The notes: generated from the letters alone by a model not told the origin. A DNA stretch of 64,000 nt from an uncultured Megasphaera sp. (GCA_934193515.1 CAKPVJ010000009.1:1-64000); one strand, 5' to 3'. Counted from the stretch's first letter, positions 41,259-50,733 are shown. Numbers and translations: made by a program.

Positions 41259-42770
41259 TTATTTTTTGAATACACTCATATCCAGGCAGTCAAACCCCTG
41301 CAGCAAGTCTTGTACCTGAGCAGCAATGGCTTGGCAGCCGCCTTGTTTGCTGCTTTCTACATTGAGCGGCATATTGGGATCGTGCAGGGACATGCGCAGC
41401 AGCGCCCAGCCATTGGCAAACACCAGGCGAACGCCTTCATACGACGGCTTGGCAATCGCAATGCCTGCCTGCGCTGCCCGTGCTTCAAACTGCTGCAGTA
41501 CAGCTGCGCCATAGGCTTTGGCATCATCCGTTCCCTGTATTTTCAGCCGGTATTCTTTGCTTTCTGCCGGCTGTGCCAATTTAGCAATCAAATCGCCGAG
41601 GACTTTTCCTTCTTTTTTGGCTTTTGCCGCAGCGATGAGCAGTTTGACAGCCAAATACGCGCCATCGTCCAAATAGTAATTTTCGCTGAGCGCACCGTGG
41701 CCTGATGTTTCAATGGCCAGCGGCGAAACGGTTCCCTGCTGATTCAGGCGGATGCATTCATCAATGACGTTCTTATAGCCGCGCATATACCGATGATGCA
41801 CCAGATGCAGTTCGTCCTGCAGGAATGCCGTCAATTCATCAGAGGTAACAGAATCCGTGACAATCGTACTGCCCGGATAATCCGGTGCTAAAATAGCGGC
41901 CATCATCGCAATCAAGGCATTGCGGTTAATTTCTTCCCCATCAGGAAGAACTGCGCTCATGCGGTCTACGTCCGTATCGAAAATCAAGCCCAAATCGGCA
42001 TGATGCTGCAGGACAGCCTGGCGAATGGCTTCCATCGCTTCTTTGTTTTCCGGATTGGGAATATGATTGGGGAACATGCCGTCCGGTTCCAGGAACTGGC
42101 TGCCTGTCGTATCAGCGCCCAACGCAGCCAGTACTTTGTCTGCAAAGAAACCGCCGCCGCCGTTGCCGGCATCGACGACGATATGCATCCCTGCCAGCGG
42201 CTGGCTGTCTGCCGCAGCGCCCAGTCCTTCTCTGATTTTACGGCACAAATGCGCAGCATATACATCTATAATATTCAATGGCGCTGCAGTCGGTACCGGC
42301 ACCTGCGCTTCTGCGATGCCAGACGCATATGTCAACACTTCTTTTATTTCACTTTTTTCCAAGCCGCCGTCTTTTGTGAAAAATTTAAGGCCGTTGCGGT
42401 TGTACGGCAAATGGCTGGCCGTAATCATAATGGCTCCGTCCATCTGTGTCTGCGGAAAAACGATAGACATAAACATGGCCGGCGTCGATGCCAGTCCGCA
42501 GTCAGCCATGGCAGCGCCCTGTCCCTGCAGCCCCTGAAATACAGCTTTTTTCATGATACCTGCCGAAATCCGCGAATCATGGCCTACGGCAATCCGCAGC
42601 GTTTTCGTTTCTTTCCCTAATTTTTTAGCCAAAAAAACGGCAAAGCCGGCAGCAATCCGATTGGCTGCTTCCGGAAACAAGGTAACCGGTTCGCCTGCTT
42701 CACCGGCTACGGCTACACCGCGCACATCACTGCCATTTTGCAATTTCATCATATCTTCAGTATTAATCAT
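41259..42770 (-). CDS. Phosphomannomutase/phosphoglucomutase
   Basis: 503 residues, alpha-D-phosphohexomutase family. The phosphoserine loop is TASHLPYNRNGLKFF (usual TASHNP, with Leu for Asn), the metal loop DTDVDRMSAV, and the sugar-specificity loop ETSGHGALSEN. The GHGA form is usual for phosphomannomutase/phosphoglucomutase of the ManB/PgcA type. It would supply nucleotide sugars for the envelope. The ATG at 42770 with AGGAGGATG is used; the codon at 42806 is rejected. Monocistronic. Confidence 0.9.
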   Translation of the reverse strand: MINTEDMMKLQNGSDVRGVAVAGEAGEPVTLFPEAANRIAAGFAVFLAKKLGKETKTLRIAVGHDSRISAGIMKKAVFQGLQGQGAAMADCGLASTPAMFMSIVFPQTQMDGAIMITASHLPYNRNGLKFFTKDGGLEKSEIKEVLTYASGIAEAQVPVPTAAPLNIIDVYAAHLCRKIREGLGAAADSQPLAGMHIVVDAGNGGGGFFADKVLAALGADTTGSQFLEPDGMFPNHIPNPENKEAMEAIRQAVLQHHADLGLIFDTDVDRMSAVLPDGEEINRNALIAMMAAILAPDYPGSTIVTDSVTSDELTAFLQDELHLVHHRYMRGYKNVIDECIRLNQQGTVSPLAIETSGHGALSENYYLDDGAYLAVKLLIAAAKAKKEGKVLGDLIAKLAQPAESKEYRLKIQGTDDAKAYGAAVLQQFEARAAQAGIAIAKPSYEGVRLVFANGWALLRMSLHDPNMPLNVESSKQGGCQAIAAQVQDLLQGFDCLDMSVFKK

Positions 42771-42914
42771 CGTGCATCCTCCTATGTCGATATATGAACC
42801 ATACATGTCTATGTATTATGGTACTGGAAAATACCGAGAATTACAAGAAAAATGTATGACCCTGTTTCGTATGTATGATATACTTATAACAACTTTATTT
42901 TTTTGAGGTGATAC

Positions 42915-43796
42915 ATGATGCTGCATACTGCGCCATCCCACGAGGGAAAAGCAAAACTTTCGTTACTGTCGGCAATGCTCATTTTCGGTACGATAGGTCT
43001 TTTTATCCGCTATATCCCCCTGCCGTCTTCACTGATAGCCTTCTCCCGCGGTTTTATCGGCACGCTGTTCATTCTCTTATTTCTTGCTGTAAAACGAATG
43101 CCAATTTCTTGGACAGCTATCCGCCAAAATATAGGCCGCCTGCTTCTTTGCGGCATCTGTATCGGTTTTAACTGGATTTTTCTTTTTGAGGCCTATCGGT
43201 ACACGTCAGTCGCCATTGCTACGCTTTGCTATTATATGGCTCCTATTATTGTCATTTTAGTTTCACCCATCGTTTTGAAAGAACGGCTGACCGTGTGTAA
43301 ATCGTGCTGCGTCGCGCTGGCACTTATCGGCATGATACTCGTCTCCGGCATCGGTCAGGACACGGGAACGACAAATGTTACAGGTATCTTTTTTGGTTTA
43401 GGAGCTGCCGTGCTGTATGCCGCCATCATTATCCTGAACAAAAAGCTCTCTCCCATTGCCGCATATGACAAAACCATCATGCAGCTGGGTATTGCTTCAT
43501 TGATTTTGCTTCCCTACGTCTTTGCCACAGAGGATATCGCCGCCATCGCCGTGCCGCCATTGGCTTGGATTTTTCTTTTGGTTCTCGGCATCGTTCATAC
43601 TGGCTTTGCCTATACATTATATTTTGGGTCTTTATCCTTTTTGCGGGGACAGACGATTGCCTTATTCAGTTATTTAGATCCTATTTTTGCTATTTTTCTT
43701 TCTGCCGTCGTACTGCATGAGCCCTTGACCGGACCGGGTTTGCTGGGAGCCGTCTTAGTACTGGGGTCTACCTGCTTTAGTGAATGGAAAGGATAA
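42915..43796 (+). CDS. EamA-family (DMT) transporter
   Basis: 293 residues, ten membrane segments in two EamA repeats (GTIGLFIRYIPLPSSLIAFSRGF, and the C-terminal LSFLRGQTIALFSYLDPIFAIFLSAVVLHE). Substrate unknown. Tandem ATGs at 42915 and 42918 follow GAGGTG; a TATACT lies at 42879-42884. Upstream of the HAD phosphatase by 63 bp and possibly co-transcribed with it. Confidence 0.85.
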   Translation: MMLHTAPSHEGKAKLSLLSAMLIFGTIGLFIRYIPLPSSLIAFSRGFIGTLFILLFLAVKRMPISWTAIRQNIGRLLLCGICIGFNWIFLFEAYRYTSVAIATLCYYMAPIIVILVSPIVLKERLTVCKSCCVALALIGMILVSGIGQDTGTTNVTGIFFGLGAAVLYAAIIILNKKLSPIAAYDKTIMQLGIASLILLPYVFATEDIAAIAVPPLAWIFLLVLGIVHTGFAYTLYFGSLSFLRGQTIALFSYLDPIFAIFLSAVVLHEPLTGPGLLGAVLVLGSTCFSEWKG

Positions 43797-43859
43797 CTCG
43801 TATGCAGCATACGATGCAGTGTATTCGATTGGCACACCATTACAAAAGGAGGAATTTTT

Positions 43860-44681
43860 ATGACAGCTTACAAAATTATCGCCTGCGACATGGATGAAAC
43901 CCTTCTCAGCAGCGATGCTTCTATTTGTCAGCGTAATATAGAAATCATTCAAAAAGCGGTGGCACAAGGTGTCAAATTCGTGCCCTGCACCGGACGAGGA
44001 TTTCGTTCTGTAGAAGGGGTATTAACGACACTGGGATTACTCAACCAGGCAGACCAATACGTCATTGGCTTTAACGGTGCCAGCATTACGGAAAACAACG
44101 GACATCGTTCCCTATTTTGGGATCCTATCCCGTTTGCTTTGGCTGATGAAATCTACCAAAAAGGGGGATTGTACGGCATGTGCATGCATATCTATACGCG
44201 TGATACTGTATATATCCGTGCGATTACGCCTGATGAAGAAGCCTTTTTACACGGCCGCATGGCCTATGTGCCTACGGATGCCGCAACACTTGATTTTATT
44301 CGCGGCAAAGAAGAAGTCTGCAAGCTCATTATTATGAATACAGACGATGCCGTACTGCAAGCCATTCATCAAGATATGCAGCCGCTGCTGGCCGATATTA
44401 CAGTCAGCTTCTCCAGCAACCGCTATATTGAATTCATGCACAAAGGCGTCACTAAAGGCGTCGGCTTGCTGCAGTTAGCCCATCTTTTACACGTTCAGCC
44501 AGCCGAAACAATGGCCATTGGCGACAATATCAATGATATCGAAATGCTAAAAGCAGCCGGCCTCAGCGTCGGCGTTCACAACTTAAATCCGGCTATTCGT
44601 TCGTACTGCGATGTAATTACTGACGCAACCAACAACGAAGGGGCCGTAGCCGAAGCGATTGAACGATTTGTCCTGCGCTGA
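43860..44681 (+). CDS. Cof-type HAD-superfamily phosphatase
   Basis: 273 residues, Cof/YidA subfamily. The nucleophile aspartate is in ACDMDETLLSSD, motif II in IGFNGASIT, and motif IV in AIGDNINDIEMLKAAG. It probably dephosphorylates sugar phosphates or FMN-like substrates. AAAGGAGGAA precedes the ATG. Ends at a strong bidirectional terminator. Confidence 0.9.
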   Translation: MTAYKIIACDMDETLLSSDASICQRNIEIIQKAVAQGVKFVPCTGRGFRSVEGVLTTLGLLNQADQYVIGFNGASITENNGHRSLFWDPIPFALADEIYQKGGLYGMCMHIYTRDTVYIRAITPDEEAFLHGRMAYVPTDAATLDFIRGKEEVCKLIIMNTDDAVLQAIHQDMQPLLADITVSFSSNRYIEFMHKGVTKGVGLLQLAHLLHVQPAETMAIGDNINDIEMLKAAGLSVGVHNLNPAIRSYCDVITDATNNEGAVAEAIERFVLR

Positions 44682-44744
44682 AGCCGTACCGTACGCCAGA
44701 TGGGTACATTGACAACAGATATATTGAATTGGTATGCCAACTAC

Positions 44745-44788
44745 AAAAAAGATGTTTGCTCTCCACAGAGAAGCAAACATCTTTTTTA
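44745..44788. terminator. Bidirectional terminator between the HAD gene and the P-type ATPase gene
   Basis: AAAAAAGATGTTTGCT pairs with AGCAAACATCTTTTTT (mismatch at the loop), between convergent genes. Confidence 0.9.
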
Positions 44789-44805
44789 GTATCCATTCTA
44801 GAATA

Positions 44806-46893
44806 TTATCGAATGACACGGCGGGACGGGCCCAAAATGCGGACGCTGTTTAAGACAACAGCTAAGGTTGCTGTATTATGAATAACAGCTGCCCAAAGCG
44901 GACTGATGCGGCCTAACGCGCCAAGAAGCATAGCTACCGAGTTGACGACAATCGTCGCTGTAAAGTTTTGATTAATTACTTTCATCGTACGACGGCCAAT
45001 CTGCAGGGCATCGCAAAGCTTGCTCGGGTCTTCGGAACGAATCGTAATCGCTGCCGATTCAGCAGCAATATCCGTCTTATTGCCGCCCAGGCTTACACCG
45101 ATGTCAGCAAAGGCCAACGCCGGTGCATCATTAATACCGTCACCGACCATCATGACATTGCCGCGTTTTTGCAGTTTCATGACATAGTTGGCTTTGTCTT
45201 CCGGCAGGATTTCAGCATGATACGAATCAATATCCATAGCATGCGCAACTTCTGCTGCCATTTCTTTGGAGTCCCCTGTCAGCATGACAACTTCATCGAT
45301 GCCAATACGGCGCATCTGATTCAATGTCTTTTTCATGGCCGGACGAACCGGATCTTCAATCGTCAAGCAGCCAAGATATTGTTTATCTCTGGCAACATAG
45401 AGCAAGTTTTTACCCCACGATTTATCGCTGATTTCAGGAACGCCCTGTACCTCTTCTTCCTGCATAAACCGGCGGCTGCCAACGAGAACATCGCCGCCCT
45501 GATACGTTTCAAAATCAGGTACTGTCGCTTTCATGCCGCGAGCCACAATCGTTTCAGAGGTTTCATGAGGCGGCGTTTCCCAATCTTGTCCCTTGACATA
45601 CTTTTGAATAGCTACAGCCAATGGATGAACCGAATGCATTTCTGCAGACGCAGCCAGCAGAATCATTTCTTTTTCTTCTACGCCCTTCGCTGTTTCGATA
45701 TGAGCAATCTGCGGCACGCCCATCGTAATCGTACCGGTCTTATCCAAAACGACAGTATCAATATCTGCCAAGTTTTCGATGTAGTTGCCGCCTTTAATCA
45801 AAATCCCCTTGCGGGCTGCCATACCGATAGCTGCAGAAATAGCCGTTGCCGTAGATAATTTCAAGCCGCAGGAGAAGTCAATGAACAGCAGGTTCAGGAC
45901 GCGCTGCCAATCTTTTGTCGCACCGTACACAATAGCGGCGCCGATAAAGGAAATCGGCACGAGCATATTGGCCATCTTATCGGCAAAATTCTGAACAGGT
46001 GCCCGGCGCGTCTGGGCTTCTTCTACCAGATGAATAATCTGTGCCAGCGACGTATCCGCGCCGACTTTTTCGACTTCAATGACCAAGTCACCGGCTTCGA
46101 TGACGCTGCCTGCATAGACAGACGAGCCTGCCTGTTTAATAGCCGGATTGGATTCGCCTGTAATAGAGGCCTGATTAACAGCCGCGTTGCCAGCTAATAC
46201 GCGGCCGTCAACACAAATCTTTTCACCCAAATGAACGGCAATATGGTCGCCGACTTTCAGCGATTCTACAGGTACTTTCCGTTCGCGGCCGTTTTCAATA
46301 ACCCAAACATCCCGCTGATCCAGTTTGAGCAGGCCGGAAATCTGGCGGCGCGCACGTTCAGCCGCATATTCCGTCAGCATTTCTGCGCCATTGGACAAGG
46401 CCAGCAATGTCAAGCTGGATTCCGGCTTACCTGCCAGTACAGAGGCAGCTACAGCCGTGGCTGTCAATGTATCTGCGTTGGCTTGATGGTCTTTAACCAG
46501 CCCCATAACACCGTTGTAAATAAAGCGGCGGGCAATATACATCGTAAACAGACGGCGGAACAGCAAAATACTTCCGTAAAATTCCGGATTCGTCTTGCGC
46601 AAAATATTCATGGCAATAAAGCCGCCTACGGAAAGAATGGCTTCACGGCGGTATGCTGCTACATCCCATTCTTTCTTTTCTTCTTTTTTCTTGCCGTACT
46701 TCGTTTCAAACGAACGAACCAGCATACGAACAGCACGCAAATCTACCTGACCGGTATAATAAAAAGTTAATTTCTTTTCATTCGTCGAAGCTGCCACAAT
46801 GCCCCGAATCTGACGGAGTTTGACACCTAGAATAGGACGCATTCTCACTGGCAGGGTACTATGCAGCTCCATCGTGCAGCATGTATACATCAT
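44806..46893 (-). CDS. P1B-type cation ATPase lacking the CPx motif
   Basis: 695 residues. An N-terminal HMA-like fold (about 14-65) without CxxC is followed by the P-type core: TGES (245-248), DKTGT with phospho-aspartate 384, the P1B signature HP (423-424, text SVHPLAVAI), GDSKEM and GDGIND (584-589). The membrane helix that normally carries CPC reads IDFSCGLKLSTATA, so Phe340-Ser341-Cys342 replaces Cys-Pro-Cys. The last helices contain NFTATIVVNS and HNTATLAVVLNS. It is built like a heavy-metal exporter, but the ion cannot be predicted from these ligands. Last gene of a four-gene operon; its ATG touches the stop of the preceding HMA gene. Confidence 0.88.
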   Translation of the reverse strand: MMYTCCTMELHSTLPVRMRPILGVKLRQIRGIVAASTNEKKLTFYYTGQVDLRAVRMLVRSFETKYGKKKEEKKEWDVAAYRREAILSVGGFIAMNILRKTNPEFYGSILLFRRLFTMYIARRFIYNGVMGLVKDHQANADTLTATAVAASVLAGKPESSLTLLALSNGAEMLTEYAAERARRQISGLLKLDQRDVWVIENGRERKVPVESLKVGDHIAVHLGEKICVDGRVLAGNAAVNQASITGESNPAIKQAGSSVYAGSVIEAGDLVIEVEKVGADTSLAQIIHLVEEAQTRRAPVQNFADKMANMLVPISFIGAAIVYGATKDWQRVLNLLFIDFSCGLKLSTATAISAAIGMAARKGILIKGGNYIENLADIDTVVLDKTGTITMGVPQIAHIETAKGVEEKEMILLAASAEMHSVHPLAVAIQKYVKGQDWETPPHETSETIVARGMKATVPDFETYQGGDVLVGSRRFMQEEEVQGVPEISDKSWGKNLLYVARDKQYLGCLTIEDPVRPAMKKTLNQMRRIGIDEVVMLTGDSKEMAAEVAHAMDIDSYHAEILPEDKANYVMKLQKRGNVMMVGDGINDAPALAFADIGVSLGGNKTDIAAESAAITIRSEDPSKLCDALQIGRRTMKVINQNFTATIVVNSVAMLLGALGRISPLWAAVIHNTATLAVVLNSVRILGPSRRVIR

Positions 46894-47541
46894 TTATCGT
46901 CCACCTCTCATCAAAGCTGCTGCCCACCATAACATTTGCGGACCTGACGGCCGTTGGTTAAGCATAATCATTTTACGCATGCCCCGAATAATGAAAATAA
47001 AGGACACGAGTGAGCGCAGATCCAATACATTTGCCGTTTTTTTAGAAATGATGCCGTTAAACAAATCCAGTGTTTCATACAGCGCATCCCGATACGCAGC
47101 CCGGTTGCTGTTTTGCTGCATGATAAGCGCTTCACGCTGTTGATTTTCATTTTCTGTAAACACGCGGCTGCGCAGAAAAACTTCTAATTTATCCATGATT
47201 CCTTCATTTTTAGCGCAAAGAAGAATACTGCCTGTTACCGCATTGACCTGTACTGTTTGTATCGCTTTGAGACTTGCTATCTTGCTTTGCAGCATTTCCG
47301 CCAATGCCCGATTGCCTACCAAGGCAGCAGCACGGTAGCGGCGGCGCCCCTTTATGGCAGATACGCAAGTAAATGCTGGAATAGCCGTTTCGCCCATCGA
47401 AAGCGGTGCGGTTATCTGGGGCTGTACCTTAGGTATCTTAGCGTCCTGATACGCACCAGCTGGTATATCATTCTTACAAAACATGCCGTGAATCGCCTTG
47501 CCAATCGACGCTCCCAGCATGAATCCAGAAGCATAAGACAT
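46894..47541 (-). CDS. HMA2-like membrane-associated partner of the P-type ATPase
   Basis: 215 residues. A glycine-rich hydrophobic start (MSYASGFMLGASIGKAIHGMF) is followed by a central HMA-like ferredoxin fold (about 55-115: PAFTCVSAIKGRRRYRAAAL to QVNAVTGSILLCAKN) with no CxxC, and a C-terminal segment with hydrophobic helices (SLVSFIFIIRGMRKM and QMLWWAAALMRG). The central VNAVTGSILL matches VNVVTGSILI in the next gene, so the two share a domain. GAGAGG precedes the ATG. Probably a regulatory or chaperone-like partner; function not known. Confidence 0.7.
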   Translation of the reverse strand: MSYASGFMLGASIGKAIHGMFCKNDIPAGAYQDAKIPKVQPQITAPLSMGETAIPAFTCVSAIKGRRRYRAAALVGNRALAEMLQSKIASLKAIQTVQVNAVTGSILLCAKNEGIMDKLEVFLRSRVFTENENQQREALIMQQNSNRAAYRDALYETLDLFNGIISKKTANVLDLRSLVSFIFIIRGMRKMIMLNQRPSGPQMLWWAAALMRGGR

Positions 47542-47543
47542 GG

Positions 47544-47828
47544 TTATCCTCTCCTTTCTACGTGGCTCATAATATATTGTTCCACTCTTGCTAATTCGGT
47601 ATTCATCCGCAAAACATCCGGACGATACACAATCAGAATCGAACCGGTGACAACGTTTATATCTACCTTGTCAATTTCTTTATAACTTGCAATGTATGCG
47701 TATACTTTGCGGCTCAATTCTGCATTGCCAATCAATTTTCGGCTGTGCAGGCGAATCCGTCCCGGTATATAGGACGAGATTTGCACGGCACGAATAATTA
47801 AATCCCATTTTGATACAGGTAGAAACAC
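47544..47828 (-). CDS. Small HMA2-like protein
   Basis: 94 residues, essentially one ferredoxin-like HMA fold (SSYIPGRIRLHSRKLIG, then VDINVVTGSILIVYRPD), with no metal-binding cysteines. The PGRIRLH pattern resembles PVRMRPI in the ATPase N-terminus. GTG start at 47828; AAAGGG is 13 bases upstream, a poor spacing. Two bases from the next gene in the operon. Confidence 0.65.
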   Translation of the reverse strand: MFLPVSKWDLIIRAVQISSYIPGRIRLHSRKLIGNAELSRKVYAYIASYKEIDKVDINVVTGSILIVYRPDVLRMNTELARVEQYIMSHVERRG

Positions 47829-47862
47829 GATGTTAAGCAGCCCTTTCTCTTGCCAAATGTTT

Positions 47863-47898
47863 AAAAAAGACCATTACCACAAGTGGCAACAGTCTTTT
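47863..47898 (-). terminator. Intergenic hairpin inside the P-type ATPase operon
   Basis: Minus-strand AAAGAC..GCCAC pairs with GTGG..GTCTTT and is followed by TTTAAAC. It lies after the 70-residue gene and before the HMA genes, so the first gene is likely to be expressed more than the ATPase. Confidence 0.65.
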
Positions 47899-47914
47899 GT
47901 TGAGTCATGTACAA

Positions 47915-48127
47915 TTATTTTGCTGCTTCCTGTGCTGCAATCATGTCTTCTAATTCTTCTTTTTGACGCTGTAATTCAGCTAAAGGAACATTAGCAGTTA
48001 CTGCGCCGGCAGCCGGCTGCTGCAATGCAAGGAGTTGTTGTTCTCTTTCACTAAGCAGTTTGTAACCAAATACACCTGCAACAACACCAATACCTAAGCC
48101 AATCCAAAAATCACTATTCTGAAACAT
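47915..48127 (-). CDS. Small membrane/coiled-coil protein of the P-type ATPase operon
   Basis: 70 residues. One glycine-rich membrane helix (SDFWIGLGIGVVAGVFGYKLL) is followed by a charged coiled-coil tail (about 45-69: LAELQRQKEELEDMIAAQE). Small proteins of this type (DUF5132-like in my recollection) accompany HMA2/P-type ATPase loci in anaerobes. Strong AAAGGAGAGG site and a good promoter. First gene of the operon. Confidence 0.7.
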   Translation of the reverse strand: MFQNSDFWIGLGIGVVAGVFGYKLLSEREQQLLALQQPAAGAVTANVPLAELQRQKEELEDMIAAQEAAK

Positions 48128-48175
48128 AAGGCACCTCTCCTTTGTAAATTATATTGATACTTATTTACGCCCTTT

Positions 48176-48204
48176 ATTATACAAGAAAGACGTGCTGTTG
48201 TAAA
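48176..48204 (-). promoter_or_regulatory. Promoter of the P-type ATPase operon
   Basis: Minus-strand TTTACA (48199-48204), 17 bp, TATAAT (48176-48181). The rest of 48205-48393 is AT-rich with no gene or clear site. Confidence 0.75.
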
Positions 48205-48393
48205 TAGTTATTTATAATATATATCGTTTTCATTACTTAGATGTCTCGTGAAATACTTTATAATATTTTTTACAAGTAATTTACTTTGTTTATATTAATC
48301 GATTATTTTTTGTAAAAAGTTTATTTTATTGGTGTAATGTTTAATTATTTTTTATTTTCATATATATCATGTTCTAGTTACAATGTACTATTA

Positions 48394-48444
48394 TAAAAAA
48401 AGACTGCCAATAACAACAACAGTTATCATATGGCAATCTTTTCC
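48394..48444 (-). terminator. Terminator of the 749-residue gene
   Basis: AGACTGCCA-TAAC pairs with GTTA-TGGCAATCTTTT (one mismatch), with runs of T on the minus strand, 40 bp beyond the stop. Confidence 0.7.
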
Positions 48445-48483
48445 TATGAGATTAATTTTTATTTTATCTTGTGAAAAACTTTT

Positions 48484-50733
48484 TTATTCAAACCAGCGCG
48501 ATAAATCAAATTCTTCACCAATTCGTTCTTTGATATATCCTTGTGCCAAATATAAGCCTAGGAGAGATAATGTAGAAACGCGAAGCATGGTGCTGTCCCA
48601 AATATCGCCCAAGTCAGCCAGTGCCGGAGAAATGTCTTCCATAATATCCAGCGCTTCTTCGCCGGTAAAGCTTGCCGGACGTTTTCTGGCCAGCCGCATA
48701 ATCTGATCTTGCAGCATGCGGTCTTGAATGCCTGTCATGCGGAAAAAGCGCGTCGTCATGCCTTCATCAACCATTGCCAGCTTAATCAGCGGAGAATTGA
48801 AGGACTGTACAATAAACTCAGACGGTATCCGTTTGCCCCGCAGCGCTTTCCGCAGTTCTTCTTCCGTAAAGCCGCGGTAACGGAATAATAACGGATACGA
48901 ATCAGACAAGATTTCAGCAAAATGCGTTTCTTTGCTTTCAAATGCCGTGCAGCGCAAATAATCCAGCTGCTGGTAATACGGCCGTTCTGTCGGGAATCCA
49001 TCCAAAAACGGCACTACATACTTGTCAACGTATTCACTAAATGTTTCTTTATCAACATTATGTGAATTGCGTGAATACAAAAAGAGAAGCAAAATAGCTA
49101 AAATTTTATAATGTTCCGCAGATAAATACGGCATAACTTTCAATGCATCGATGGCAACCAAATGCCGCGTAGATACAGGAGAGCCCTGTACAATATCATC
49201 AAATGCCTGCAAGGCCAATGCTTCTACATGGCTTTCCGGATGCGCAGCGTAGGCTTTTTGCAAATTAAGCAGCGCTTCCTGTGCCAGCAGCGTAGACATG
49301 GCCTGCTGACGCTGTTCATCGTTAGTACAGCCAATACGCTGAAATGCAGCCGCTGTAATATGTTCGGCCTGTTTTTTCAATTCCGGCGTCACCATGCCGA
49401 ATTGATTTAAGAAATGATCGGCACACTGCTGAATAAGCGGGGACGAATCTTGTTCTTCTTCCTGTTCGTTCCAAATAGAGCGGCGACCTGCCCCAGCCAG
49501 CGGTGCCGCTTTCGTTGCTGACAAATCATTGCCCCACGGACTCTTTTGTGTAAGCGGAATGTCCATTTCCGGCTGCTGTGATGAAGCCTGAGGCCGTCTT
49601 GTTGCTTGACGGGGATGAATCGGCGGCATGACAGCTGTTTCTTCTGCTGCTTTTTTAGGCGAAGCAGCCGTATCGATATGAATTGGTTCCATGCGCTGTG
49701 TCTGTTCCAGCGAAGCGGCAACAGCAGCCATCTGCGCCCGTTTTTGAGCCGCAGTTTCCCGTTCTTTCTGCCGCAGCATAGCTGGGTCGATAATCTGCGT
49801 TTCGTCAGACAATGCGTCGTGCGGTGCTTCCGCTGCAGCTGCCGTTTCTGTTTGCGATACGGCCGTTTCTTCCGGCAGCGGACGACCTGCTGCTTTGGCA
49901 GTTTCTGCCATAACAGCTTGAACAATGTGCTTTCTATGAGACGTTTCTGCCGACTGTTGTTTTTCTGTTTCTGCAACACGCTGCTGCTTCTGCACGGCAG
50001 ACGTGTTGTCTCCGTGCTGCGATGCCAAATCAGCAGCTACTACAGCGGCCATATCTGCCAGCTGCGGTTCTTCCGCTTCTGTTTGAGCCACTTCATCAGC
50101 CCACTGTTCCTGCTGCTGCCGTTTCATCTCTTCTTGCTGCCGCATTGCCCGCTCCCGCTGGCTTCGAGCCCGCAGAGCCTGATCTTCTGCAATATGCTGC
50201 GCTTCTACGGCTTTTTCTGCTGCAGCTCGGCGTTCTCTTTCTTTTTTTGCTTCTTCCGATTTTGCTTTATAAGCAGCAGCTTCTTCTTTATCTACCTTAT
50301 CCATAGCGGCTAAAATTTCATCTCGTGACAGTACGCGCGTAATATCCAGGTTTTCCTGTTCATCCTGCGGAACCTGGCGTTTGGCTGCTTGATATACAAT
50401 TTTGCCATTGCGGCGCACGGCTTCTCCTTTTGTCGTGACAAAAGCCGTTTCTTCCGGATGTTCCTGTCTTTCCCGTACGGTAACAGTAGAAATTTTCGGA
50501 AGCGGCGACGTGTCTTCTTTGACATACCGCTGCTGATGTGCAGTCCGCTGCGGGGCTTCCTTTCTATGCGCAGGCATTTTCCGGCGCATCATCATTCCTA
50601 CTCGCTTTTCAGTTGTTTTCTTTTCTTTTTTTACCTCTTCCTCATGATTGCCGCCGGAATACAGCACATAACACACGACAAAAAAGACAATCACAATCCC
50701 CGCTATAATAGCGTATGGCAAAAAGTTAGTCAT
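48484..50733 (-). CDS. Large membrane-anchored protein of unknown function
   Basis: 749 residues. One N-terminal membrane helix (about 5-26, IIAGIVIVFFVVCYVLY) is followed by a long charged, low-complexity region rich in Ala, Glu, Gln, Lys and Arg (about 30-430), partly coiled coil (AAAYKAKSEEAKKERERRAAAEK), and a C-terminal globular, mostly helical domain (about 435-749) that ends in GEEFDLSRWFE. That ending recalls the LPO_1073/Vpar_1526 family, as I remember it, and Vpar is a Veillonella; this is weak. The layout resembles a membrane-tethered scaffold. Divergent from the HAD gene at 50914, monocistronic. No enzyme motif seen. Confidence 0.7.
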   Translation of the reverse strand: MTNFLPYAIIAGIVIVFFVVCYVLYSGGNHEEEVKKEKKTTEKRVGMMMRRKMPAHRKEAPQRTAHQQRYVKEDTSPLPKISTVTVRERQEHPEETAFVTTKGEAVRRNGKIVYQAAKRQVPQDEQENLDITRVLSRDEILAAMDKVDKEEAAAYKAKSEEAKKERERRAAAEKAVEAQHIAEDQALRARSQRERAMRQQEEMKRQQQEQWADEVAQTEAEEPQLADMAAVVAADLASQHGDNTSAVQKQQRVAETEKQQSAETSHRKHIVQAVMAETAKAAGRPLPEETAVSQTETAAAAEAPHDALSDETQIIDPAMLRQKERETAAQKRAQMAAVAASLEQTQRMEPIHIDTAASPKKAAEETAVMPPIHPRQATRRPQASSQQPEMDIPLTQKSPWGNDLSATKAAPLAGAGRRSIWNEQEEEQDSSPLIQQCADHFLNQFGMVTPELKKQAEHITAAAFQRIGCTNDEQRQQAMSTLLAQEALLNLQKAYAAHPESHVEALALQAFDDIVQGSPVSTRHLVAIDALKVMPYLSAEHYKILAILLLFLYSRNSHNVDKETFSEYVDKYVVPFLDGFPTERPYYQQLDYLRCTAFESKETHFAEILSDSYPLLFRYRGFTEEELRKALRGKRIPSEFIVQSFNSPLIKLAMVDEGMTTRFFRMTGIQDRMLQDQIMRLARKRPASFTGEEALDIMEDISPALADLGDIWDSTMLRVSTLSLLGLYLAQGYIKERIGEEFDLSRWFE

